Assembly: GCA_041658685.1 (NCBI GenBank)
Contig: JBAZZS010000002.1
Coordinates: 248,001 to 312,000 of the forward strand
DNA: 64,000 bases
Source of the DNA: Candidatus Gracilibacteria bacterium
Lineage (GTDB): Bacteria; Patescibacteriota; Gracilibacteria; UBA1369; UBA12473
Direction: 5' to 3'
Of this stretch, positions 18,467 to 26,116 are shown in pieces. The position numbers were made by a program, and so were the translations under genes. The first letter of the stretch is position 1, and every line of letters begins with the position of its first letter. The notes beneath the pieces were generated by a model. The model was not told the DNA's origin. It saw only the letters and a list, made by a program, of their open reading frames with translations, and did no database searches.

Positions 18467-19168
18467 ATGAAACCCTATGAAAAACTAGCTTCTTTGTATC
18501 AGCAAAATTGGGGTACGTTCAGCCTAGGATATTTAAAATTACTCGATCACATTTCCCGGAAATTTAAATTTTATCCTTCTACGATTTTAGATATTGCTTG
18601 TGGAACCGGGAATTTACTTTCCAAGCTTCATAAGCAAGGCTTTAAGGTCGTAGGTTCTGATATTTCTCCTGAAATGATAAGCGTAGCCAAAATAAAAAAT
18701 CCTTCAATTGAGTGGAAAATAATTGATATGTCTAAGCTAAATTTAAAAAGGACTTTCGATTTAATTCTCTGCCCATTTGATTCACTAAATTATCTTTTAA
18801 ATGATAAACAAGTTGACTCCACTTTTTCTAAAGTCTACAAACATCTAAATAAAAATGGATTTTTCATTTTTGACATAAATACTCCGAATCTTTATGAGGC
18901 AAAACATCACGGCATTATTAAAAGAGAGGTTAATGGTGTGAAATTTAAACAGATATTGAAGTACGATTGCGTCAAACAACTGGCTTCCACTACTTTTGAA
19001 TTCGGAACTGATGAAAACGAAAAGCATATTCAAAAAGCCTATCCCAAAGATGGGATTACGAAAAAACTAATTTTCCATAAATTTAAAATATTAGACACCT
19101 ACGCAGATTTAAAATTCAATAAAGTAAAAAAACTTTCCGAAAGAATCTTTTTTATTGCTCAAAAATAA
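18467..19168 (+). CDS. Class I SAM-dependent methyltransferase
   Basis: 233 aa. Rossmann motif I ILDIACGTGNL, motif II VVGSDISPEMI, then FDLILCPFDSLNYL. It resembles the Methyltransf_25/11 families acting on small molecules; the substrate is unknown. The gene is visibly more AT-rich than its neighbours (many AAA, ATT, TTA codons), which may reflect transfer. It starts 9 bp after the TrmB gene and overlaps the 3' end of ispC on the other strand by 17 bp. Confidence 0.8.
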   Translation: MKPYEKLASLYQQNWGTFSLGYLKLLDHISRKFKFYPSTILDIACGTGNLLSKLHKQGFKVVGSDISPEMISVAKIKNPSIEWKIIDMSKLNLKRTFDLILCPFDSLNYLLNDKQVDSTFSKVYKHLNKNGFFIFDINTPNLYEAKHHGIIKREVNGVKFKQILKYDCVKQLASTTFEFGTDENEKHIQKAYPKDGITKKLIFHKFKILDTYADLKFNKVKKLSERIFFIAQK

Positions 19169-20183
19169 AAAGTGCCTTTTTAATTTCTTCATAAATCCCT
19201 AAAAACCCAATTTCCCCATTTAAAAATTCCTGAACGGCTTTTTCGTTGGCCGTCACCAAACGAGCTGGAGCATCGCCCCTGAGTTGTACTGCTTTTTTTG
19301 CCAACCTTATTCCCTCCAATACGGTTTGATCCGCCGGGAAAAACTCAAGTTTTTGATTTTTTAATATATTCTCCGAAAATTTAAACGCTTTAAAATCCAT
19401 GGGACTGCGATCCGGATAATGCAGGGCAAAATGAATCGGAATTTTCATGTCCGGGCACGACGCATGCATCAATAAATTGCCGTCTTTTAACTGCACCATT
19501 CCGTGCACTAGTCCTTGCGGATGGATCAAAATCTCAATTTGATCATAATCGAATCCGAATAAATGATGCGCTTCGATGATTTCAAATCCTTTATTCATGA
19601 GGGTTGCGGAATCGATGCTGATTTTATTCCCCATTTTCCACACCGGATGCTTTAGCGCTTGTTGAGTAGTGACTTTTTTTAATTCTTGCTTGGATTTTCG
19701 CCAAAAGGGACCGCCCGAGCATGTGAGAATAATTTTGGCCACGTCCTCTTTTTTCACGTTTTGCAAACATTGAAAAATAGCCGCATGCTCGGAATCTACT
19801 GGGATGATTTGGGCTCCGGTTTTTCGGGCGAGTTTCATTAATTTTTCACCTTCCATCACAAGGGCTTCTTTATTCGCCAAGGCAATGGTTCGACCCTGCT
19901 CGATCGCGCTACGTAAAGGGAAAATTCCGGCTTGTCCGGACACGGCAATCAACACTAAATCCGCCTTTATTTTTCGCACAAAATCCGACAAGCGCCGGGG
20001 TTCATCTTGTGTGAGTAAAACATTATCCGTTTGAAATTGTTGAGCTTGTTTTTTTAATAACGCGGCGTTTTTATTTGCGCTCAATCCCACTACTTCGAAC
20101 GCGTCTTTTTCTTTACGAATCACCTCGAGCGCTTGCGTGCCGATGGAGCCGGTGGAGCCGAGGATGAGAATGCGACGAGGCAA
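19152..20183 (-). CDS. ispC: 1-deoxy-D-xylulose 5-phosphate reductoisomerase
   Basis: 343 aa (also dxr). Converts DXP to MEP with NADPH. Signatures: ILGSTGSIGTQALEVI (NADPH), ALANKEALVMEG, the metal site PVDSEHAAIFQCL, TCSGGPFW, and SIDSATLMNKGFEIIEAHHLF. The C-terminal domain is short relative to the usual 390-400 aa but includes FLGIYEEI. It lies 27 bp downstream of ispG on the same strand. Confidence 0.95.
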   Translation of the reverse strand: MPRRILILGSTGSIGTQALEVIRKEKDAFEVVGLSANKNAALLKKQAQQFQTDNVLLTQDEPRRLSDFVRKIKADLVLIAVSGQAGIFPLRSAIEQGRTIALANKEALVMEGEKLMKLARKTGAQIIPVDSEHAAIFQCLQNVKKEDVAKIILTCSGGPFWRKSKQELKKVTTQQALKHPVWKMGNKISIDSATLMNKGFEIIEAHHLFGFDYDQIEILIHPQGLVHGMVQLKDGNLLMHASCPDMKIPIHFALHYPDRSPMDFKAFKFSENILKNQKLEFFPADQTVLEGIRLAKKAVQLRGDAPARLVTANEKAVQEFLNGEIGFLGIYEEIKKALFIFEQ

Positions 20184-20210
20184 AGGGAAAGAAATTAAAA
20201 ATTATAAATT

Positions 20211-21353
20211 TTAGACTTTAAATTGAGAATCCGTTTTGGAACGGATCAGCGTCAAAAATTCTTTAAGAAGGTCTTTTTCCGGAATACCGCTTTTATAAAG
20301 CTTGCCTTTGTAATAAATATTGCCCTGTTTTCGGCCTCCGGCAATGGCGAAATCCGCTTCCCGCGCTTCCCCCAAAGCATTTACGGTACATCCCAGGACT
20401 GAAATATTGAGAGCTCCTTTGATTTTTTCATCACGAATCATGGCTTTAACGGAATCCACTAAAGCCAAAAGGTTGATTTCGGTTCGACCGCACGTGGGAC
20501 AAGAAATAATATTGGGTTCTTTTTTATAAAAATTTAAGGATTTTAAAATTTCTTTGGCTGCCCGCACTTCCTCGCATTTGTCATGCGTAGTGAGAGAAAC
20601 GCGTAACGTATCGCCAATGCCCTGACGTAAAAGCACACCCATACCGACTGCGTTTTTAATACATCCTTCAAAGGTCGGGCCGGCTTCGGTGACCCCCAAG
20701 TGAAAGGGAACATCACCCATTTTAGCCGCCAATTCATAGGCCCGAATCATGTCCGGTACATGACTGCTCTTGATCGACAATACGAGATTTTTAAAATTTC
20801 GATCTTGGAAAAACCGAACCCACCGTTTGGCCGATGCCACCAACGCTTCGGGTGTGGGGTGGCCATATTTTTCCAATAAATCTTTTTCCAAGGACCCGCT
20901 GTTCACGCCGATTCGAATGCAGGCTTTGTGTTTTTTCGCTTTTCGAATAAGTTCTTCCAGCGATTTAATCCCGATTGCATTCAATACAGACAACTTTCCT
21001 TGTGGAGCGATCATATTCCCCGGATTGATTCGAATTTTGTGCGCACCTTTTTCGAGTGCCAAGGAAGCAAGCCGTGGGTCGTAATGGATGTCTGCGATCA
21101 AAGGAATGTGAATTTTTCGTAAAATGTCAGGAAGAGCATCAACGGCTTTTTGGTGAGGCACGGCCACACGAATCAAGTCACACCCTTCCTTTTCGAGCTC
21201 CAAAATTTGCTGAATCGTGGCTTTTGTGTCTTCTGTTTTCGTGGAACACATCGACTGAATCGCGATCGGATGATTGGCGCCTATTTTAACATCCCCGATC
21301 GTGGCGAGGGCGGTTTTCCGGCGAGAAATAAAATTTCGAGATTTGATTTTCAT
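20211..21353 (-). CDS. ispG: (E)-4-hydroxy-3-methylbut-2-enyl-diphosphate synthase
   Basis: 380 aa from the ATG at 21353; an ATG at 21374 would add seven residues, but the family N terminus fits MKIKSRNFISRRKTALATIG. TIM barrel plus 4Fe-4S domain: C285 and C288 (SCPTCGRTE), C322 and E329 (LGCTVNALGEA). It uses reduced ferredoxin or flavodoxin to make HMBPP from MECDP. Together with ispC, ispDF and ispE it covers five MEP steps; dxs and ispH are not in the window. Confidence 0.95.
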   Translation of the reverse strand: MKIKSRNFISRRKTALATIGDVKIGANHPIAIQSMCSTKTEDTKATIQQILELEKEGCDLIRVAVPHQKAVDALPDILRKIHIPLIADIHYDPRLASLALEKGAHKIRINPGNMIAPQGKLSVLNAIGIKSLEELIRKAKKHKACIRIGVNSGSLEKDLLEKYGHPTPEALVASAKRWVRFFQDRNFKNLVLSIKSSHVPDMIRAYELAAKMGDVPFHLGVTEAGPTFEGCIKNAVGMGVLLRQGIGDTLRVSLTTHDKCEEVRAAKEILKSLNFYKKEPNIISCPTCGRTEINLLALVDSVKAMIRDEKIKGALNISVLGCTVNALGEAREADFAIAGGRKQGNIYYKGKLYKSGIPEKDLLKEFLTLIRSKTDSQFKV

Positions 21354-21408
21354 AAGACTTTTAAAAAATGCCATTCACGGGATGAAATTGCAAGAGACGC
21401 TCCTGTTA

Positions 21409-21520
21409 TAAGGGGAGGAGAGAAGAATTTTTATTCACATGGGAGCGAAATGTCTCGGATCATGAGTCGCTGACATTTCTTCCTTAAAAATGTTCATGAA
21501 AATTTTCTCCTCCTCCCCTA
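21409..21520. repeat. Palindromic intergenic element, short form (copy R2)
   Basis: About 112 bp. The outer arms (AGGGGAGGAG..GAATTTTTATTCAC and GTTCATGAAAATTTTC..CCTCCCCT) are inverted and match the family in the AATTTTT core. The centre forms a perfect 8-bp hairpin (GAAATGTC / GACATTTC). It lies between ispG and the infC promoter. Confidence 0.75.
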
Positions 21521-21557
21521 TTCAAAAGTTCTCAAATCCCTTTGAGGTATTTTCTCC

Positions 21558-21587
21558 TTGACTTCAGAAGCATCTTTTCCCTACAAT
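21558..21587 (+). promoter_or_regulatory. Promoter of infC-rpmI-rplT
   Basis: TTGACT (21558-21563), an 18-bp spacer and TACAAT (21582-21587). The start of transcription would be near 21594, leaving a leader of about 49 nt before the proposed ATC start of infC. Confidence 0.75.
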
Positions 21588-21642
21588 TCCCAGGCGAATC
21601 GGGCGTTTTGCCCTTGCTCTTGTTTCTTTAACGTCTTTTTGT

Positions 21643-22155
21643 ATCACCAAAAAAAATCGAGTCAATGAGGGAATTCGGGTTCCCACCGTACGCCTCATTG
21701 GAGCCAATGATGAACAGATCGGAATTCGTGGCATTGAAGAAGCCCGCCGTATGGCGCTTGAAGCGGGACTGGATCTCGTTGAAGTTGCCCCTAATGTCAA
21801 TCCTCCCGTCTGTAAAATCATGGATTTCGGAAAATTTGTCTACAAATTGAACAAATTGGCGCAAAAACAACGCGCGAGACAAAAAAAACATGAGATCAAA
21901 GGAATTCGATTGAGCGTTCGCACCGACAAGCACGACCTTGAAACCAAGATCAAAAAAGCTCGTGAATTTCTCGGGGATGGTCACAGCCTTAAGGTCACTT
22001 TGATTTTTAAGGGCCGTGAAATCGCTCATTCCGACTTTGCCCTTGAAAAAATGATCACCATGCGCGACGCGTTGGTGGATGTGGCCAAAGTGGATCAAGA
22101 GCCCAAGAAACAAGGTTACAATCTTTTTATGGTTTTATCTCCTATTAATCACTAA
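21643..22155 (+). CDS. infC: Translation initiation factor IF-3 with a non-standard ATC start
   Basis: 170 aa if initiated at ATC 21643. The first ATG in frame is 21751, which would remove the conserved N-terminal domain start (RVNEGIRVPTVRLIGANDEQIGI). No ATG, GTG or TTG occurs upstream in frame before the promoter. The codon at the expected family position, just before TKKNRVNE, is ATC. E. coli infC starts at AUU and uses this for autoregulation by IF-3 proofreading, so a rare start codon is expected here. The C domain (KHEIKGIRLSVRTDKHDLETK) is complete. It heads the infC-rpmI-rplT operon. Confidence 0.85.
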   Translation: MTKKNRVNEGIRVPTVRLIGANDEQIGIRGIEEARRMALEAGLDLVEVAPNVNPPVCKIMDFGKFVYKLNKLAQKQRARQKKHEIKGIRLSVRTDKHDLETKIKKAREFLGDGHSLKVTLIFKGREIAHSDFALEKMITMRDALVDVAKVDQEPKKQGYNLFMVLSPINH

Positions 22156-22160
22156 ATTGT

Positions 22161-22352
22161 ATGAAGCAAAAAATTCATCGCGGAGTCAAGAAACGCTTTA
22201 AATTAAGTGGCGGGAAAGACCCAAAAGTCATTGGTCGCAAAGCCGCGGCTCGCCATCGCTTGACCAGTAAAAACAAACGCCAAAAACGCCAACAACAAGG
22301 GGCTTTCTTGATGTCTGCTCCCAGCGCAAAGACGATCCGCAAAATGATGTAA
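22161..22352 (+). CDS. rpmI: 50S ribosomal protein L35
   Basis: 63 aa and highly basic. The family pattern (KQKIHRGVKKRFKLSGGKDPKV, RHRLTSKNKRQKRQ) is complete. It is 5 bp after infC. The TAA is directly followed by a short hairpin (GACAC..GTGTC, 22355-22375) in the gap before rplT; this hairpin resembles the short hairpin repeat at 10274. Confidence 0.95.
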   Translation: MKQKIHRGVKKRFKLSGGKDPKVIGRKAAARHRLTSKNKRQKRQQQGAFLMSAPSAKTIRKMM

Positions 22353-22437
22353 CAGACACGAGTGTAACGAGTGTCCGCATCCCGTATTTTTCTTCCCTGC
22401 ATTTCAATCCAATATTTAAATTCTAAAATTCTCATCT

Positions 22438-22782
22438 ATGACTCGCGTAAAACGTGGCGTAACTCAAACTCGAAGACACAAAAAATTTCTTAAACTGGCC
22501 AAAGGATCCCGTTTGGGACGCAGTAAGTTGTACGCGGAAGCCCGCCGTTGCGTCATGAAAGGCGGAACGTATGCGTACACCCATCGCCGTCAAAACCGCC
22601 GCTTTTATCGTGGACTTTGGATCACCCGCATCAATTCCGCCCTCAAGGAATATGGTATGAACTACAGCCGTTTTATCAATGCGCTTTTTATGAAACAAGT
22701 GGATTTGGATCGCAAAATCTTAGCGTATCTTGCGGCTGAAAAACCTGCAACATTTGCGGAAGTGGTGAAGGCGGTCAAATAA
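22438..22782 (+). CDS. rplT: 50S ribosomal protein L20
   Basis: 114 aa. Complete family pattern (TRVKRGVTQTRRHKKFLKLAKG, YAYTHRRQNRRFYRGLWITRIN, YSRFINAL). Binds 23S rRNA early in 50S assembly; in many bacteria it represses its own operon through the leader. The spacing of 85 bp after rpmI holds a hairpin. Confidence 0.97.
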   Translation: MTRVKRGVTQTRRHKKFLKLAKGSRLGRSKLYAEARRCVMKGGTYAYTHRRQNRRFYRGLWITRINSALKEYGMNYSRFINALFMKQVDLDRKILAYLAAEKPATFAEVVKAVK

Positions 22783-22821
22783 AAAATACGAAGAGCGCAC
22801 TGCGCTTCGCTTCGTGCGTGG

Positions 22822-22827
22822 TATAAT
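22822..22827 (+). promoter_or_regulatory. -10 box of a probable leaderless murF promoter
   Basis: Consensus TATAAT ends 7 nt before the murF ATG at 22835. This excludes the upstream GTG at 22814 as start and predicts a leaderless mRNA. Confidence 0.55.
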
Positions 22828-22834
22828 CACCGCA

Positions 22835-24112
22835 ATGAAACAATGGATTAAGAAACTGGTTCTTTTTTATATTGAGCGCGTGGCAACGTGGCGGCTTAAA
22901 AAAATCCAACCTAAAATCATTGCCATCACGGGGTCTGTGGGGAAAACGAGCACTAAAGAGGCTATTTTTACCGTGACGAATGCGGCAACAACCGCTCATC
23001 GAAGCCGGGGGAACCTCAATACGGAATTTGGCGTGCCGCTCACGATTTTAGAGCAACCTTCGGGGTATTCTTCGTTGTTTCGATGGTTGAAAATCTTTTG
23101 GAATGGATTTTGGGGCACGCTTTTTTTGAAAAAAAATCCTTACACCACGCTCGTGTTAGAAATGGGGGCGGACAAACCCGGGGATATTGCTTATTTCATG
23201 AAACGGTTAACTCCTCAAGTTGGAGTTATAACTACGATCCAACCGTCGCATCTCGGACCCGAACAATTTGGGTCAATTGAAGAAATTTTTGAGGAGAAAT
23301 CGCGTTTAGTGAAGGCTTTACTCAAAGAGGGGCTCGCAATTCTCAACGCCGATGATGCTCGGGTGGCTTCGCTTAAATCGGAATTGAAATGCCGGGTGGC
23401 GCTTTTTGGCGCAAAAAAAGAAGCGGATTTTCGCGCCGAGGACATAAAAAGCGATGAAAAAGGACTGAGGTGCCGTGTGGTTTATGAAAAAATCTCCGAG
23501 TCCTTTCATTTTCCATATCTTTTAGGGAATCATCAAATTTATACCGTGCTCCCGGCGATTGCGGTTGGCGTCCTCCTATTTAAGCTTTCGCTTCCCAAAC
23601 TTGCGTCTATTTTAAAGGATTTTCAACTTCCGCCCGGCAGAATGAACCCGATTCCCGGGATTCACGACACCCTCCTCATCGACAGCTCTTACAATGCCTC
23701 TCCCGAGTCCATGCGGGCCGCATTGGAGGTGCTTAAGCCCATGCCCGGACGACGCATTGCCGTGTTGGGCTCCATGAATGAATTGGGGGAGGCCTCACAT
23801 AAAGCTCATGTGGAGGTAGGACAATGGGTTGCGTCTTCGTCCGATGTTTTGGTGACGGTCGGGGAAAAAGCCCATGACATTGCCAAGTCCGCTCTTCGAC
23901 ACAATTTCCTTCAAGATCAAATTCACGAATTCGATACCGCGTTGCAAGCCGCGAATTTTCTTCTTTCTTTTATTAAAAAAGGTGATGTTATACTGGTGAA
24001 GGGTTCGCAAAACCAAATTCGCTTGGAACGGCTTGTGAAAGCCCTAATGAAGGAGCCGGAAAAGGCGAAAGAAATGTTGGTGAGGCAGGATGAATATTGG
24101 GAAAAAATGTAG
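22835..24112 (+). CDS. murF: Mur ligase, MurF type, with shortened N terminus
   Basis: 425 aa. ATP-binding GSVGKTSTKEAI, then GNLNTEFGVPLTIL, LEMGADKPGDIAYFM, the Mur-family LGNHQIYTVLPAIAVG and the C-terminal IDSSYNASPESMRAALEVL. MurF adds D-Ala-D-Ala to UDP-MurNAc-tripeptide. The usual ~80-residue N-terminal uridine-binding domain is replaced by a short basic, hydrophobic helix (KQWIKKLVLFYIERVATW) that may lie on the membrane. First gene of a murF-holB-TPR run. Confidence 0.85.
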   Translation: MKQWIKKLVLFYIERVATWRLKKIQPKIIAITGSVGKTSTKEAIFTVTNAATTAHRSRGNLNTEFGVPLTILEQPSGYSSLFRWLKIFWNGFWGTLFLKKNPYTTLVLEMGADKPGDIAYFMKRLTPQVGVITTIQPSHLGPEQFGSIEEIFEEKSRLVKALLKEGLAILNADDARVASLKSELKCRVALFGAKKEADFRAEDIKSDEKGLRCRVVYEKISESFHFPYLLGNHQIYTVLPAIAVGVLLFKLSLPKLASILKDFQLPPGRMNPIPGIHDTLLIDSSYNASPESMRAALEVLKPMPGRRIAVLGSMNELGEASHKAHVEVGQWVASSSDVLVTVGEKAHDIAKSALRHNFLQDQIHEFDTALQAANFLLSFIKKGDVILVKGSQNQIRLERLVKALMKEPEKAKEMLVRQDEYWEKM

Positions 24113-24130
24113 GGAAAATTAATCCATTCT

Positions 24131-25081
24131 ATGAGCCAAGATCGCAATTTACTTCAAACCCTCAAATACAAATGGCCTGTGATGGGCCACGGGAAACAAT
24201 TGACCGAACTCGAGGCGGACATTGAGCAAAATCGACTCAGTCACGCCTATCTTTTTATTGGGCCAAATAAGATTGGAAAAGCGTTGATTGCCCGTACGTT
24301 TGCCGGCATTTTGCAATGCCCGAATCATTTTTGTCGAGAGTGTTCGGTTTGCCATCAAATCGAGAATAAACAACACATTGATACCCTGGAAATCCAGGAT
24401 GTTGGCGAATCGCTCAAAATCGAAGAAATGCGCGAACTTCTTTCGCATCTTTCCACCACGTCCTCAAGCCATCATAAAATTGTCATTTTCCAAAACATTG
24501 ATCGCGCCACTCCGGATGCGGCCAATGCCTTTTTAAAACACCTTGAAGAGCCGGTCCCGGGTGTGATTTTTATCCTCACCACCACAGAAAGGCGTTCATT
24601 ATTGGATACCATCCTTTCTCGCAGTCGGATTATTCATTTTCATCCATTGGCCGAATCCACCATTTTAGAATATTTAAAAGTGGAACACCCTCATTTTGAC
24701 CCTAAAATACTCGAGATGATGGCCGGGTTTTCCATGGGCAAATCCGGGCGGGCGATTGAATTTTTTAATGACCCGGATCTTTTTCGTTCCTATCAAGAAA
24801 TGCATCAACAAGTGTTGCGCTTTTTCGAAGGACTGCCGTTGGTGGACCGCATGTTATACGTCGAGAATTTGATTAAAAACCCTGAATCCATCCCCATTTT
24901 CCTCGAATTGTGCGCCACCGTGGCTCGCCGCATACTCTTAAAAAAGGTAGAGGGAAGCCAAATTCCCTATTCTTTCGAGCAACTTTTTGATATCCTGACT
25001 CTCCTGAACCGAGCGGAAGCGGACCTTGAACACAATGTAAACACGCGTTTGGTTCTCGAAAATCTCGTTATCCACTTTTAG
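24131..25081 (+). CDS. holB: DNA polymerase III delta' subunit
   Basis: 316 aa AAA+ clamp-loader protein. N-terminal SHAYLFIGPNKIGKALIARTFA (modified P-loop at 44-51), zinc module C63, C68, C71, C74 (FCRECSVCHQI), then NAFLKHLEEPVPGVIFILTT and TILSRSRIIHFHPL. The modified P-loop fits delta', which does not hydrolyse ATP. It starts 18 bp after murF. Confidence 0.88.
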   Translation: MSQDRNLLQTLKYKWPVMGHGKQLTELEADIEQNRLSHAYLFIGPNKIGKALIARTFAGILQCPNHFCRECSVCHQIENKQHIDTLEIQDVGESLKIEEMRELLSHLSTTSSSHHKIVIFQNIDRATPDAANAFLKHLEEPVPGVIFILTTTERRSLLDTILSRSRIIHFHPLAESTILEYLKVEHPHFDPKILEMMAGFSMGKSGRAIEFFNDPDLFRSYQEMHQQVLRFFEGLPLVDRMLYVENLIKNPESIPIFLELCATVARRILLKKVEGSQIPYSFEQLFDILTLLNRAEADLEHNVNTRLVLENLVIHF

Positions 25082-25107
25082 CTTTCTTTAGCCCTTTTCT
25101 CACTTTT

Positions 25108-25950
25108 ATGTTTTATTGGTTTTTATTTCTGGCCAGTTTGATTTCTCTTCTTTTGATTTTTTGGCGACGATGGAGGTTGACGATTAAAAGTCTCGATTTT
25201 GAGGATAAATTAAAAAAAGATGATGAATTGGCGCGCCAAGCCGCGGAACAAGAAGAAATTATCCCCCAAGAAGAACCGAGTGAATTAGAGCTCAAACGTT
25301 TAGGGGAACAACGCGATCGCGATGAAAAAATGAAACAAATGCGAGCCATTAAAAGAGCGTTTAAGCAAGCGGAGCTCCATTTTGCAAAAAACAATTACGG
25401 ATTGGCGGAAAAACACCTGATGGAAGTGCTTTCCATGGACAATGATCACCTCGATGCAAACCTTAAGTTGGGATTGATTTATCTTCAACAAGAAAACCTC
25501 CCGCGTGCGGAATTTTTCTTTCAAAAATTAATCGATCTTAAAGAAAATCCGGTTTATTTTAGCAATTTGGCGTTGGTTTTATACCAACAAAAACGACTTG
25601 ATGAATCCGCGAAACTTTATGAAAAAGCCATCGCCATGGACAATAAAAGAGCGGCTCGTTTTGTGAGTCTTGCGTATGTGTATCACGAGTTGGGCGAGCT
25701 TGAAAAAGCCTTAATCAACTTTGAAGAAGCGTATCGATTGGATCCTCGCAATCTCGATTATTTATGGACCTTGGTGAATTATTATGAAAAATTTGCGCGT
25801 GCCGAGGACATGCTTCGTTCGCTTCGTAAAATCCTGGAAATCGATCCGTATAACGACAAGGCCAAAGCCAAATTATTGCTCTTGGAAGAGGACCAAGCGC
25901 AACAAAAAACCGAAACAGAAAATTCTTCCGAGGATGGAGGAAATCTATAG
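25108..25950 (+). CDS. Membrane-anchored TPR protein
   Basis: 280 aa. One N-terminal transmembrane helix (3-18, WFLFLASLISLLLIFW), a charged coiled-coil linker (30-85), then about five TPR motifs (for example AELHFAKNNYGLAEKHLMEVLSMDNDHLDA, ALVLYQQKRLDESAKLYEKAIAMD) to residue 255 and an acidic tail. Probably a scaffold at the inner face of the membrane; partner unknown. Third gene of the murF run. Confidence 0.75.
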   Translation: MFYWFLFLASLISLLLIFWRRWRLTIKSLDFEDKLKKDDELARQAAEQEEIIPQEEPSELELKRLGEQRDRDEKMKQMRAIKRAFKQAELHFAKNNYGLAEKHLMEVLSMDNDHLDANLKLGLIYLQQENLPRAEFFFQKLIDLKENPVYFSNLALVLYQQKRLDESAKLYEKAIAMDNKRAARFVSLAYVYHELGELEKALINFEEAYRLDPRNLDYLWTLVNYYEKFARAEDMLRSLRKILEIDPYNDKAKAKLLLLEEDQAQQKTETENSSEDGGNL

Positions 25951-25983
25951 ATACATTTTATTATTACGCCGTTCAATCTGTTA

Positions 25984-26070
25984 TGGTGCCGAAGGTGGGA
26001 CTTGAACCCACACTCCCGTAAAGGAACACGATTTTGAGTCGTGCGCGTCTGCCAGTTCCGCCACTTCGGC
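25984..26070 (-). tRNA. tRNA-Leu (anticodon CAA)
   Basis: 87 nt. Acceptor GCCGAAG pairs with CTTCGGC, discriminator A, encoded CCA. The anticodon loop CTCAAAA sits in stem CACGA/TCGTG, giving CAA. The long variable arm is typical of tRNA-Leu. T-loop GGTTCAAGTCC is present. Confidence 0.95.
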
Positions 26071-26116
26071 TCATTTCACTGGGGCATTTTAATCGAAATT
26101 CCACTTGGGCTCAATA

